Shown: positions 1 through 11,400 of the stretch, piece by piece | Layout of the letters: the number at the start of each line of letters is the position of its first letter | Position numbering within the stretch: position 1 is the stretch's first letter | Origin: CAZDVQ01 sp964508975 | GTDB lineage: Bacteria; Bacteroidota; Bacteroidia; Chitinophagales; Saprospiraceae | NCBI GenBank assembly: GCA_964508975.1 | Contig: CAZDVQ010000010.1 | Location: 1 to 64,000 of the forward strand | Direction: 5' to 3' | DNA: 64,000 bases | Program-made: the position numbers and the translations under genes | The notes under the pieces: model-generated | Database searches by the model: none | Told to the model about the DNA's origin: nothing | The model's input: the letters and a program-made list of their open reading frames with translations, nothing else

Positions 1-3000
1 TCACGTTAAACATTGCCGAAATTGCTACACAGCCGTTAGCATTTGACACCTCAACGGTGTAATCGCCATTTTGCGTCGGGGTATAATTCTGGCTCGTTGC
101 GCCATTGATTATCGCGCCGTTGAAGTACCATTGGTAAGTATCAAATGTACTTGTAATCAACTCATTACCAACTAAAGTAACCGTTGGGTTAGGTAATGCA
201 TTTACAGTCAAGCTTAGTGTCACCACCGAGTCACAGCCATTGATATTACTCAATGTTGCCGTGTACACACCAGCTACACTTAGGTTTTGACCATCAAAAC
301 TAAAGGTCTCGCCATCACAAATACTGGCCGTTGGACTGCTTTGAACAGCTTGGTTAACCACCACAGTAACCTGCGTGCTGGCAGTACAGCCATTGGCATC
401 GGTAGCGGTTAGGCTATAGTTAGTTAGAGTGCTTGGGCTAACTGTAATGCTGGCATTGGTTTGACCGTTATCCCACACAAATGTAGCGTTACCTGTAGCG
501 GTCAAGGTAGTTGAACTGCCTTCACATAAGCTTAGGTTTCCACTGATACTTGGTGTAGGCAAGGCATTAACTACAACTGATTGTGAATTGCTGGCCGTAC
601 AACCGTTAGCATCAGTAGCAGTAACGGTATAAGTAGTATTGCTTGTTGGCGACACCGTTATGGCTGCTACATTACCGCCATTGCTCCAAGCGTAGTTTGT
701 ACCACCACTTGCCGTTAAAGTAGTAGTTTCTCCAGCACATAAGTTACTATTGCCAGCCACACTTACAGAGGGCAGCGCATTTACCGTTACACTGTAAGTG
801 GCGGTAGCTGTACAAGCGTTGGCATCGGTAACGGTTACGCTGTAATTAGTATTACTTGTTGGTGATATATTTACGGTGGCGCTGTTGCCACCAGTTGACC
901 ATGCATAAGCATTGCCACCACTAGCTGTAAGGCTCGTTGAAGCACCTAAACATACAGTATTATTTCCGCTGATGGCAGCACTTGGGTTTGTATTCACGGT
1001 AACTGTACGGTTAGCTGTAGCGGTACAACCCGCAGCATTGGTCACAGTCACGGTGTAGGTACTTGTTGCAATTGGAGATACCGTGATAGTCGCAGTGTTT
1101 TGTGCTCCACTCCAAACATAACTGGTACCACCTGTGGCGCTTAAAGTAGTAGAAGTGCCTTCACAAATACTGTTGTTGCCCGTTATGCTTGCACTTGGGT
1201 TGGTATTCACGGTTACACTCTGGCTTGCTGTAGCCGTACAAGAGCCACCCAATGATACCGTTACGCTATAGCTTGTACTCGTACCTGGACTAACTGTAAT
1301 GCTCGCGCTAGTTGATCCGTTCGACCAAGTGTAACTATTACCACCGTTAGCGCTTAAGGTCAATGATTCGCCTTGGCAAACTGCCGTATTACCCGTAATG
1401 CTAGCCACAGGTGTAGTATTCACCTGCACGCTTTGGTTAGCTGTAGCTGTACAACCGGCGGCATTCGTCACCGTTACAGTATAGCTCGTTGTGCTAGCTG
1501 GCGAAACCGTAATGGCAGCACTGGTAGCAGCGTTCGACCACAAGTAGCTTGTCCCACCTGAAGCAGTCAAGGTTGCATTTAAGCCTGTACAAATAGAGGT
1601 AGGGCCATTAATTGCGGCGGTCGGTATTGCATTCACCGTAACGGTACGGGTAGCTGTAGCCGTACAACCAGCAGCATTTGTAACAGTCACGGTATAGGTA
1701 GTCGTTGTACTAGGTGATACACTGATACTAGCACCTGTGGCACTGTTCGACCAAGCGTAGCTTGTACCGCCACTAGCCGTTAAACTAGTAGATGCACCAT
1801 CACAAATAGTATTGGTACCACTTACGTTTGCACTAGGCGCAGCATTCACGGTTACGGTGCGGTTGGCTGTAGCGGTACAGCCGTTTCCATCGGTTACAGT
1901 AACGGTATAAGTTGTGGTGCTTGCCGGAGAAACGCTGATGCTAGCACCAGTGGCATTATTCGACCAGGCATAGCTAGTTCCACCACTTGCTGTTAGGCTA
2001 GTAGACGCTCCTGGACAAATTGTGTTTGTACCGCTTACACTTGCATTCGGTGCAGCGTTCACGGTTACAGTGCGTGTTGCGGTTGCTGTACAGGCGCTAG
2101 CGTTACTCACGGTTACAGTATAGGTAGTCGTACTGCCAGGGCTTACGCTGATACTAGCGCTCGTGGCACCGTTCGACCATGCATAAGCAGTGCCACCATT
2201 GGCGGTCAAACTTGTTGTTGCACCTACACAAATAGTATTTGTACCTGAAACCGAGGCCGTAGGCACCGCATTAACGGTAACAGCACGGTTGGCCGTAGCG
2301 GTACAGCCATTGGCGTTGGTAACGGTTACCGTGTATGTTGTATTATTCGCTGGTGAAACCGAAATGCTGGCACCTGTGGCACCGTTACTCCACAAATAAG
2401 TGTCTCCGCCGCTGGCGGTTAGGGTAGTTGAGGTACCTGCGCAAACGCTATTCGTACCGGCTACACTTGCACTTGGTGCTGAATTGACAGTAACCAACTG
2501 GCTCGCGACGGCCGTACAGCCTTGTGCATCGGTAGAGGTTACGGTAAAGGTCAAATTGCTCACGGGTAAAACAGAAATGCTAGGGGTAGTTGCTCCTGAG
2601 CTCCAGGCATAAGTTACACCACCAGATGCCGTCAGAACCGTTGGGGTTTGTGAAGCACAAACAGTAGGCGTGCCACTGATAACGGCCGTTGGAGTATTAA
2701 CGGTTACGGTAGCACTAGCAGTAGCCGTACAACCCGCTGCATTGGTTCCCGTAACGCTGTATGTTGTTGTACTCGCAGGGTTTACCACGATAGCAGTACC
2801 GGCACCACCTGTACTCCAGCTATAGCTTGTAGCACCTGTACCAGTAATAGAGGTTGATCCTCCCGGACAAATATTCGGCAAAAATGGCGAAGCTGCTACT
2901 GTAGGAACTGCCCCGGCAGTTACTTGGTGGCTATCGGTACCAGTACAGCCGTTGGCGGCAGTTACGGTCACGTTGTAAGTTGTAGTGCTGCTCGGCGCAA

Positions 3001-4822
3001 CACTAATACTAGATGTAGTAGCACCATTGCTCCACAGGTATGTACCTCCCGATGTGCTTAAGGTCACGTTGGCTGCACCACATGACAAAGTACCGCCGCT
3101 GATAGTCACGCTAGGTGCTGCATTGATGGTTACGGTTACTTGGTTACTATTTAAACTTGTACTGCAACCTGACACAACAACTCGGTAAGTACCTGATGCC
3201 GTTGGTGTATAGCTATTACTGGTAGCCCCTGAAATATTTGACCAAGTACCCGATAAAGACTGCCACTGATACGAGGCGTTTCCGGTAGCTGTTACACTTA
3301 ATGCTGGAATACTAGCACCAGTACAGGCACTCACATTGCTTGGTTGACCGCTGATAGCTGGTGTTTGGCAAACACCATAACGCGCTACGAACAAGTCATT
3401 GTTACCCGCAGCGGTAAGCGTAATGGCCGATGGCCCTGAATTAAAAACCATTGAAGCCGAGTAAAACCCACCCAGTGCAAATTCATCGTTGCCAACCACC
3501 GCAATAGACCGACCAAACTCGTTGGTTAAAGAGGTTGAAGAACTACCTAGGGTTTGTACCCAAGTCCATGTATTGGTTGAGCTGATTTTGCATAAAATGA
3601 TGTCTTGGTTGGTATTGGCAGGGGTAAATGTACCAAAGGTTGTAGAACCTGCCAAGTCGTTTAAATAGCCTGTTACATATATATTACCTAAGTTATCTTG
3701 ATCCATGGCATAAAACTGGCAAATATTACCTGTTGCTTGGTTCGTGGTAGGGGTTAATGTACTTACAGTGGCTCCTGTACTCGGGTTTAACTGCAATACG
3801 GTAGCTTTACGGTCTTCCATGCCGCAAATAGCCAGGTTTCCATTGGCCAAAACCATAATATCGTAAGCGTATTTATGGTTATTGGTACTGCCTCCAACCA
3901 TCCATAACCCCGTTGCTGTACCTGCTGAATTCCACTTGGCTACAAAGGTATTGTTGTATAAACTGGTATTGGTTACGCTTACGGTGTTGTTGAACAATAA
4001 ACCAGCCGTGGTATACCCCACGGTGTAAATATTACCAGATGCATCGGTCGTTATGCCATATAGAACTTTGTTGTTTACTACAGTTGTTTGACTACCGCTA
4101 TCAACCCGTTTGGCAAATTGGTACGTGCCTGCATTGTTTAGTTTTACAAAAAATCCTTCGAAGGTACTTGAGCTGACCAGTTGCATCAAAGTTGGACCAT
4201 TGCTAGCACCAAACTTGATAGTACGGATATACCGACCTGATGCAAAAATATTGTTGCTGGCATCAATGTGTAAATCGAAGATCTCAGCCATACCGTTGCT
4301 GATGCCGGGTGAGTTTGAGTTGTAAATCTTATATACCCACTGTATACTACCTGTTGCAGCACTCAACTTCATGATGAAAGCATGCTGACCCTCGGTACTA
4401 CCACCGAGGTCAAAGCTTTGGCCGTCCCAGGTAAATACGCCCTGGTAAACGCCCGCCACGATTACATCGCCGTTGTTGTCTACTTTCAAGGCGTATGCCC
4501 GCATGAATTGGTTGGCAGCCAACGTTGGGCTTTCCTTAGCCCATAGCCAGTTGCCGTTGGCATCTTGCTTGCCTACCCAGATGTTTTGTACAGCAGAGTT
4601 ATAGTTAGTACTACCCAAGGTAAAAGGCCCTCCGGTGTAAACGCCGCAAGAATATGTGTTGCCGCTGGCATCAACATCCACGCCGTAGGTGCCGTCGGAG
4701 CCATTGCTCAAGGTGGCGCCGCCGCCGCTGGATGCCCAAAGCCATGATTGTGCATTTGTATGGGCAATCATGCCGGTAAAACACAGTGCAAAGGTTAAAA
4801 TTTGAATAAGTTGTCGTCTCAT
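1..4822 (-). CDS. Giant secreted Ig/PKD-like repeat protein, C-terminus beyond window
   Basis: Read on the minus strand from an ATG at 4822 and open to the left edge, so about 1607 residues are visible and the stop is missing. It starts with a signal peptide (MRRQLIQILTFALCFTG, cleavage near HTNAQS). About 480 residues follow that look like a beta-propeller of SBBP type, with recurring D-x-x-G-N-x-Y strands. Then come about 14 repeats of ~70 residues built on GTNTIC-G-STTLTASGG-Y-WSN-SI-VSP-TTTYTVTVTNANGCTATA-TVTVNA. The last visible part matches the end of the neighbouring protein just before its T9SS sorting domain, so probably only ~60-80 residues are lost. Family knowledge suggests a surface-exposed or released T9SS cargo, adhesin-like. 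It is a divergent paralogue of the gene at 5454. Confidence 0.9.
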   Translation of the reverse strand, partial: MRRQLIQILTFALCFTGMIAHTNAQSWLWASSGGGATLSNGSDGTYGVDVDASGNTYSCGVYTGGPFTLGSTNYNSAVQNIWVGKQDANGNWLWAKESPTLAANQFMRAYALKVDNNGDVIVAGVYQGVFTWDGQSFDLGGSTEGQHAFIMKLSAATGSIQWVYKIYNSNSPGISNGMAEIFDLHIDASNNIFASGRYIRTIKFGASNGPTLMQLVSSSTFEGFFVKLNNAGTYQFAKRVDSGSQTTVVNNKVLYGITTDASGNIYTVGYTTAGLLFNNTVSVTNTSLYNNTFVAKWNSAGTATGLWMVGGSTNNHKYAYDIMVLANGNLAICGMEDRKATVLQLNPSTGATVSTLTPTTNQATGNICQFYAMDQDNLGNIYVTGYLNDLAGSTTFGTFTPANTNQDIILCKISSTNTWTWVQTLGSSSTSLTNEFGRSIAVVGNDEFALGGFYSASMVFNSGPSAITLTAAGNNDLFVARYGVCQTPAISGQPSNVSACTGASIPALSVTATGNASYQWQSLSGTWSNISGATSNSYTPTASGTYRVVVSGCSTSLNSNQVTVTINAAPSVTISGGTLSCGAANVTLSTSGGTYLWSNGATTSSISVAPSSTTTYNVTVTAANGCTGTDSHQVTAGAVPTVAASPFLPNICPGGSTSITGTGATSYSWSTGGAGTAIVVNPASTTTYSVTGTNAAGCTATASATVTVNTPTAVISGTPTVCASQTPTVLTASGGVTYAWSSGATTPSISVLPVSNLTFTVTSTDAQGCTAVASQLVTVNSAPSASVAGTNSVCAGTSTTLTASGGDTYLWSNGATGASISVSPANNTTYTVTVTNANGCTATANRAVTVNAVPTASVSGTNTICVGATTSLTANGGTAYAWSNGATSASISVSPGSTTTYTVTVSNASACTATATRTVTVNAAPNASVSGTNTICPGASTSLTASGGTSYAWSNNATGASISVSPASTTTYTVTVTDGNGCTATANRTVTVNAAPSANVSGTNTICDGASTSLTASGGTSYAWSNSATGASISVSPSTTTTYTVTVTNAAGCTATATRTVTVNAIPTAAINGPTSICTGLNATLTASGGTSYLWSNAATSAAITVSPASTTSYTVTVTNAAGCTATANQSVQVNTTPVASITGNTAVCQGESLTLSANGGNSYTWSNGSTSASITVSPGTSTSYSVTVSLGGSCTATASQSVTVNTNPSASITGNNSICEGTSTTLSATGGTSYVWSGAQNTATITVSPIATSTYTVTVTNAAGCTATANRTVTVNTNPSAAISGNNTVCLGASTSLTASGGNAYAWSTGGNSATVNISPTSNTNYSVTVTDANACTATATYSVTVNALPSVSVAGNSNLCAGETTTLTASGGTNYAWSNGGNVAAITVSPTSNTTYTVTATDANGCTASNSQSVVVNALPTPSISGNLSLCEGSSTTLTATGNATFVWDNGQTNASITVSPSTLTNYSLTATDANGCTASTQVTVVVNQAVQSSPTASICDGETFSFDGQNLSVAGVYTATLSNINGCDSVVTLSLTVNALPNPTVTLVGNELITSTFDTYQWYFNGAIINGATSQNYTPTQNGDYTVEVSNANGCVAISAMFNV

Positions 4823-4966
4823 GTCTTCTTAATTTAAGGTTGAATAGCTGATTAATGGGGGGATAAATGCCTTATCTGACACAAAGATGTAGCCTCCTTG
4901 GTACAGCCCGACGCCTACTTTTGTAAAACCCCTGTTCGGTTTTGTAAAGCATTTATTTTAGATTGA

Positions 4967-5096
4967 TTTGGGCGTTGCGGCCTACGGCCGCCGCTCCTTT
5001 CCGCGCTCGCTAGACGCTCGGTGCTACGCACTGCCGCCTTCGGCGGCACGCTCCAAGCAGCTAACGCGAGGGCGGCCGCCGGCCGCCGGTTTTTTG
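4967..5096 (+). repeat. Family A GC-rich palindromic repeat, copy 1
   Basis: Family A is defined here as running from a TTTGGGCG (or TTTGGGGCC) end through several short stem-loops, such as GCGGCCTACGGCCGC and GCCGCCTTCGGCGGC, to an AGC-x-TAACGCG end. This copy ends with a GC hairpin and a T run that resembles a terminator. It lies in the gap between the two divergent giant genes. Confidence 0.85.
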
Positions 5097-5211
5097 TCTG
5101 AACCTTGATTTGTATGATTTATATGATTAATGTGAAAGGCAAGAATGTGTTGATTATTGATGTGATGTGCTATTTCACACACTCTGCTCTCTGCTCTCAT
5201 AACTATCCATT

Positions 5212-5313
5212 GGCCTAGCGATGCGGAGGCGTGGCGCGTAGCGCCAGACCGTAGGGCCGAGCGATAGCGAGCGCCGTAGCGTAGCGCCGCCACGCAGTGG
5301 CGGAGGCCCCAAA
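5212..5313 (-). repeat. Family A GC-rich palindromic repeat, copy 2
   Basis: This copy is in inverse orientation to copy 1. On the minus strand it begins TTTGGGGCCTCCGCC and ends near CATCGCTAGGCC. The rest of the 4823-5453 gap is AT-rich, with degenerate repeated words such as TGATTTATATGATTAATG between the two copies. Confidence 0.8.
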
Positions 5314-5453
5314 TCAATCAAAAAAACGGCCCGAATTACCGCTAATAAAGCCAGATATACCATTCACAAAACGCAAAACATAAGCGTGTTGAATTGCCCC
5401 ATATTTGCATCGTAATCATAACGAGAGAGCCAACTATTAATCAAATTCAGCAC

Positions 5454-8400
5454 ATGAAAAACCTACTATTATGCATTCTTTTGACGCTGACGGGGCTACA
5501 GGTCCGGGCGCAAATCCAGTACGAGTGGAGCCAAAAACTTGGTGCCATTGGTACTACTAACGACTACATTTTTGCCTCCACAACCGATGCGAACGGCAAC
5601 GTTTACATCGCCGGGCAAATCACGGGCACATCGACTAGCACCATCGCGATTCCTTATTCTGGTTTTACCAGCGCGCAAGATGGTTTCATCGCCAAGTTGG
5701 ACGCACAGGGTAACGTGATTTGGGTAAAAACCATGCCTTCAACTAGCGCTGGCGTTGGCCGAATCGACATTACTGGTCTTGCCGTTGGCGCTACCGGGAA
5801 CGTGTTTTTCTCGGGCAGGGTTGTGTCAGGTAACGTTGATATCGATCCAGGTCCTGCAGGTGTTCCAGCGTACAGCGGCTGGGGCGTGGTTGGTTGTTTA
5901 GACGCAAATGGTACCTTCCTCTGGGGTGGACCATTGCAACACATCCCTTACATCCCGAGTGTAAAGCTGAGGCCTAACGGCGACCCCGTGTTTGCCGCTA
6001 GTTTTTTCAACAACTCTGGTACTATTGACCTTGATTACTCAGCAGCCAATATTGGTTTATCGGTGTCAAATACCGGTGTACGTTACGGTCCTATCCTGTT
6101 GTTCTACTCTGCTGCTGGTGCTTATCAAAGCTACGCATGGCCTACAACTACTCAACCACCACTATTGACTCCAATCATCCAAGGTGGTCCATCTAACTTC
6201 AGCGAGGATGCCATCGTTTCAGACCTTGAAATTGATGCCAATGGTAACTATATAATCTTGGTAAACAGCCCTTGGTATCAAGGTGCAGGTATCCAAGGTC
6301 GCGATATGTTCGTGTTCAAATTCAACACCGCGGGAACATTGACCCAAACAGCGCGTATCGCTAGCACGCTTACCACGAGCTGGTCAGGTTCTACTTTAAG
6401 CCTCGATGCTAACGGCAACGTTTACGTGGTGGGCACTTTTGCCGGGCCAATTGACTTTGACCCAGGTGCGGCTAACGTAACGCAAAATAGTTGTTTGGTA
6501 AGTCGTAGCGCAGGTTATGTGCTTAAACTGAACAGCAGTTTTGCATACCAAGGTTTTGCTAAAATCCAATACGACCAATGTGGTACCATTACGGCCAACG
6601 ACCAGGTAAATGCCTATGATATAGGTATTGTTGGTAGCAATGTATTCGTAACGGGTTCTTTCACAGGTGCTTGTGATTTCAATCCAGGTGCAGGTACTCA
6701 GTACCTCTCGGCCACAGGCTCAGATGCGTACCTGTTGAAACTTGATACTTCATTGGTTTATCAGGAAGTGTTTAAATTTGGTTCAAGCACGGGTACACTC
6801 ACAACTGAGCTCGGAAGAACCTTATCTGTTACCCCGAACAACGAAATTTACGTATCAGGTGGTTACACCGCCGATATTACAGACGTGAATCCTGGCGCAC
6901 CGGTCGTTCCTATAACCATCAACGGCCAGCAAGATGCGTTCTTTATCAAATTCTTCCAATGTACGCCGAGTATTAGCATAACCACGCAGCCACAAGGTAC
7001 TACCATTTGTGCCGGTCAACCACTCAACTTGAGTGTAGTGGCTAGCGGTTCGGCCCTAACGTACCAATGGCGTAAAGGTGGCAACAACATTCCGGGAGCA
7101 ACCAGCAGTACATTTAGTGTACCATCTGCTGCACCAACTGATGCCGGTGGATACGAAGTGGTCATCAGTAGCGTTTGTGCCCCAAGTGTAACCTCAAATG
7201 CCGTTGCTGTAACCGTTAGCTCGGCACCAGCAGCAGCCGTTACAGGTACTAATACCATTTGTACGGGCGGCAGTACAACCTTAACAGCTAGTGGTGGCGG
7301 AACGTACTTATGGTCGAATGCGTCTACCACAGCAGCCATTACCGTATCGCCAGCAGCTACTACAACATATACCGTAACCGTAAGCAATGGTAGCGGATGT
7401 ACAGCTACTGCAACCCGCACCGTAACGGTTAACGCTGCCCCAACAGCAGCGGTAACGGGTACAAATACCATTTGTGCGGGCGCTTCAACAACCTTGACAG
7501 CCAGCGGCGGTGGAACTTACCTTTGGTCGAATGCTAGTACTACAGCGGCCATCACGGTATCTCCAGCCGCAACCACAACTTACACCGTAACGGTAACCAA
7601 CAACGGCTGTACAGCTACTGCTTCACGTGCTGTAACAGTAAACACTGCTCCAGCAGCAGCGGTAGCAGGTACCAATACTATTTGTGCGGGCGCTTCAACT
7701 ACCTTGACTGCTAGCGGCGCTGGTACTTACTTGTGGTCGAATGCTTCAACTACAGCAGCCATCACGGTATCTCCAGGAGCTACTACAACTTATACAGTAA
7801 CCGTAACGAACGCCAACGGCTGTACAGCTACGGCTACTCGTACTGTTACCGTTAATGCTTTGCCAAGCGCAGCGGTAGCTGGTACCAATACCATCTGTAA
7901 TGGAGCTTCAACAACTCTGACTGCCAGTGGAGGAGGTACTTATTTATGGTCGAATGCTTCAACTACAGCTGCCATTACCGTATCGCCAACGGCTACAACT
8001 ACATACACCGTCACCGTGACTAACGCTAGCGGTTGTACTGCAACTGCCAACCGTGCGGTTACCGTTAATGCTAATCCAACAGCTGCCATTACTGGAACCA
8101 ACACCATTTGCTCAGGCTTAAGTACTACATTGACTGCAAGCGGTGGAACCAGCTACTTGTGGAGCACAGGTGCTACTACAGCAGCGCTTCCAATATCGCC
8201 AGCCAGTACTACAACATATACCGTAACCGTAACTAACGCCAACGGCTGTACGGCCAGTGCAAGCCAAGCGGTAACTGTAAACAGCACACCATCGGCTAGT
8301 GTCAGCGGTACCAATACCATCTGTAATGGAGCTTCAACAACCTTGACAGCAACGGGCGGTGGTACTTATACCTGGTCAAATGCTGCTACTACAGCTGCTA

Positions 8401-11400
8401 TTACTGTTTCGCCTAGTACAACAACGACTTACACCGTAACAGTTTCATTGGGCGGCGGTTGTACCGCTACGGCTACCCGTACCGTAACTGTAAACGCATT
8501 GCCAACCGCAGCCGTCACAGGTACCAACACAATCTGTTCTGGTGCGTCAACCACTTTGACAGCTAGCGGTGGTGGTACATACTCATGGTCAAATGCCTCT
8601 ACTACTGCAGCCATTACCGTTTCGCCAACCAGTACTACAACTTATACCGTTACCGTAACTAATGCCAACGGCTGTACTGCCACTGCTAACAGCGCGGTAA
8701 CTGTTAATGCGCTGCCATCAGCAGCTGTAACAGGTACTAATACTATTTGTAACGGAGCTTCTACCACTTTGACCGCTAGCGGCGGTGGTACTTACCTGTG
8801 GTCTAACGCCGCAACTACTGCTGCCATTACCGTTTCGCCAACCAGTACTACAACATTCACCGTTACCGTAACCAACGCCAACGGCTGTACCGCCACGGCT
8901 AACCGTGCGGTTACCGTTAATGCTTTGCCAACAGCAGCCGTTGCTGGTACTAATACTATCTGTGCTGGTGCATCAACAACATTGACGGCCAGTGGTGGTG
9001 GTACTTACGTATGGTCAAACGCCGCTACAACAGCTGCCATTACCGTATCGCCAACCACTACAACAACATACACTGTTACCGTAACCAATGCCAACGGCTG
9101 TACTGCTACAGCTAACCGTGCCGTAACCGTTAACGCTTTACCATCGGCTGCTATTAATGGTCCAACCACGCTTTGTGCAGGCTTAAGCGCTACCCTTACC
9201 GCTTCAGGTGGTGGTACTTACTTGTGGTCGAACGCTGCTACTACAGCAGCTATTACCGTTACACCAGCTAGTACAACTACGTACACTGTTACTGTAACCA
9301 ACGCTAACGCTTGTACCGCTAGCGCTAGTCAAAGTGTAAGCGTAAACGCCAGCCCAACAGCTAGCATTACCGGAACCAATACCGTTTGTGCAGGTGCTTC
9401 AACAAGCTTAACCGCTAACGGTGGCAACACTTATACTTGGTCAAACGGTAGCACTACTGCCACCATCAGTGTTTCGCCAGCTACTACAACTACCTATACC
9501 GTGACGGTTTCATTGGGTGCTAACTGTACTGCAACCAGTTCTAGCACGGTAACGGTTAACAGCAACCCAAGTCCGGCAGTTACAGGTACCAATACCATTT
9601 GTACTGGTGCATCTACAACTTTAAGTGCAACAGGTGGCACTGGTTATACTTGGTCAAACGGTGCCACTACGGCTAGCATCACAGTTAGCCCAACTAGCAC
9701 TACAACTTACACCGTGACGGCTAGCAACGCCAACGGCTGTACGGCTACGACTACTCGTACCGTAACCGTAAATGCTTTGCCTACGGCCAATATCACAGGT
9801 ACCAGCAGTATTTGTACAGGTACAAGCACTAGTTTAACGGCTAGCGGTGGAACTTCATACCTTTGGTCGAATGCCGCTACTACAGCTACTATCAGCGTAA
9901 GTCCAACAAGCAATACAACTTACACCGTTACTGTAACTAACGCCAACGCTTGTACCGCAACGGCAAGCCAAGCGGTTCAAGTTAACGCACTACCAACAGT
10001 AAGCATCACCGGTAACAGCAATCTTTGTGCGGGTGAATCAACCAGTTTAACTGCCACGGGCGGCCTAAGCTACGCTTGGTCAAATGGCGCAACAAACGCC
10101 AGTATCACCTTGAGCCCAAGCAGCACGAGCAGCTTTAGCGTAACCGCTACCGATGCCAACGGTTGTACCGCCAGCAATAGCCAAAACATCGTGGTGAATG
10201 CCTTGCCAACCCCTGCAATCACAGGCAACAACAGTATTTGCCAAGGTACTTCAAGCGTACTCTCTGTAAGCGGAAACGCTACTTTTGTATGGAATAATGG
10301 CCAGACCAACAGTAGTATCACCGTTAGCCCAACCGTTCAAACCAGCTATAGCGTTACAGCTACTAATGCAGCTGGTTGTACTGCAACTGCGAGCAGCAGT
10401 GTGAACGTTAACGACAACCCAGTGCCTAGCATCTCGGGCAACAATACCATCTGTGCAGGTGCTTCTAGTACTTTAACCGTAAACTTGGGCCAATCATTTG
10501 CTTGGTCAAACGGTGGTACCAACGCCAGCATTACTGTTTCGCCTACGAGCAACGAAGCCTACACTGTTACCGTAACCGATGCCAATACTTGTCAAGGCAC
10601 GGCTTCGTTTAACCTGACTGTCAATGCTTTACCAGTGGCACAAGCCCTAGCCGCAGATGAAAGTCCATGTTCATACAGCGATAACGGCACGGTTGACCTT
10701 AGCCTTACCGGTAATGCTCCATTCAGCTACCTCTGGGCAGATGGTTCAACCGATGAGGATCTAAGCGGCTTGATTGCTGGTACCTACAACTGCACCATCA
10801 CCGATGCCAACGGTTGTATTACAACTGCTACTGCCACGGTTAACGAACCGCTTCCTTTCGACGGTACCGTGAGTGCATCAGCCAATACTATTTGCCGCGG
10901 CGATGTGCTGACCTTAACCGCTACCGGTGGCGCTACCTATGCTTGGAGCAATGGTCAAACCAATGCAAGTTTCCAAGATGCACCAACGCAAACCACCACT
11001 TACAGCGTGGTGATCAGCAGCGCGGCTGGCTGTACCGACAATGATCAGGTTACCGTAAGCGTTAACGATTTGCCTAACCCAGTGATTACTTTGCTTGGCA
11101 ACGAGTTGGATCCGGGAACTTTTGCCTCATACCAATGGTACTTCGAGGGCCAAATCATCGGTGGTGCTACAGGACCTACCTACACGCCTGGTCAAAACGG
11201 TAACTACACCGTAATGGTAACTAACGCCAACGGCTGTGACTCTACCTCGGCTCCGTTTAACGTGACTTTCATCGGTATCGAGTGGACTGAGCAGGCTGCA
11301 TGGAGCATGTACCCGAACCCAACACACAGCATGGTGTATGTAAAAGATGCTCCAATGGGTGCTATGGTTCGCGTGTATAACGCTACAGGTCAATTGATTA

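Noticed and set aside
7016..7471. 151-residue Val/Ala-rich ORF on the minus strand, and similar ones at 8429, 9707, 10070 and 10346
   Set aside because: These are antisense to the giant repeat gene; the open frames arise from its repetitive codons and have no start context or family match.
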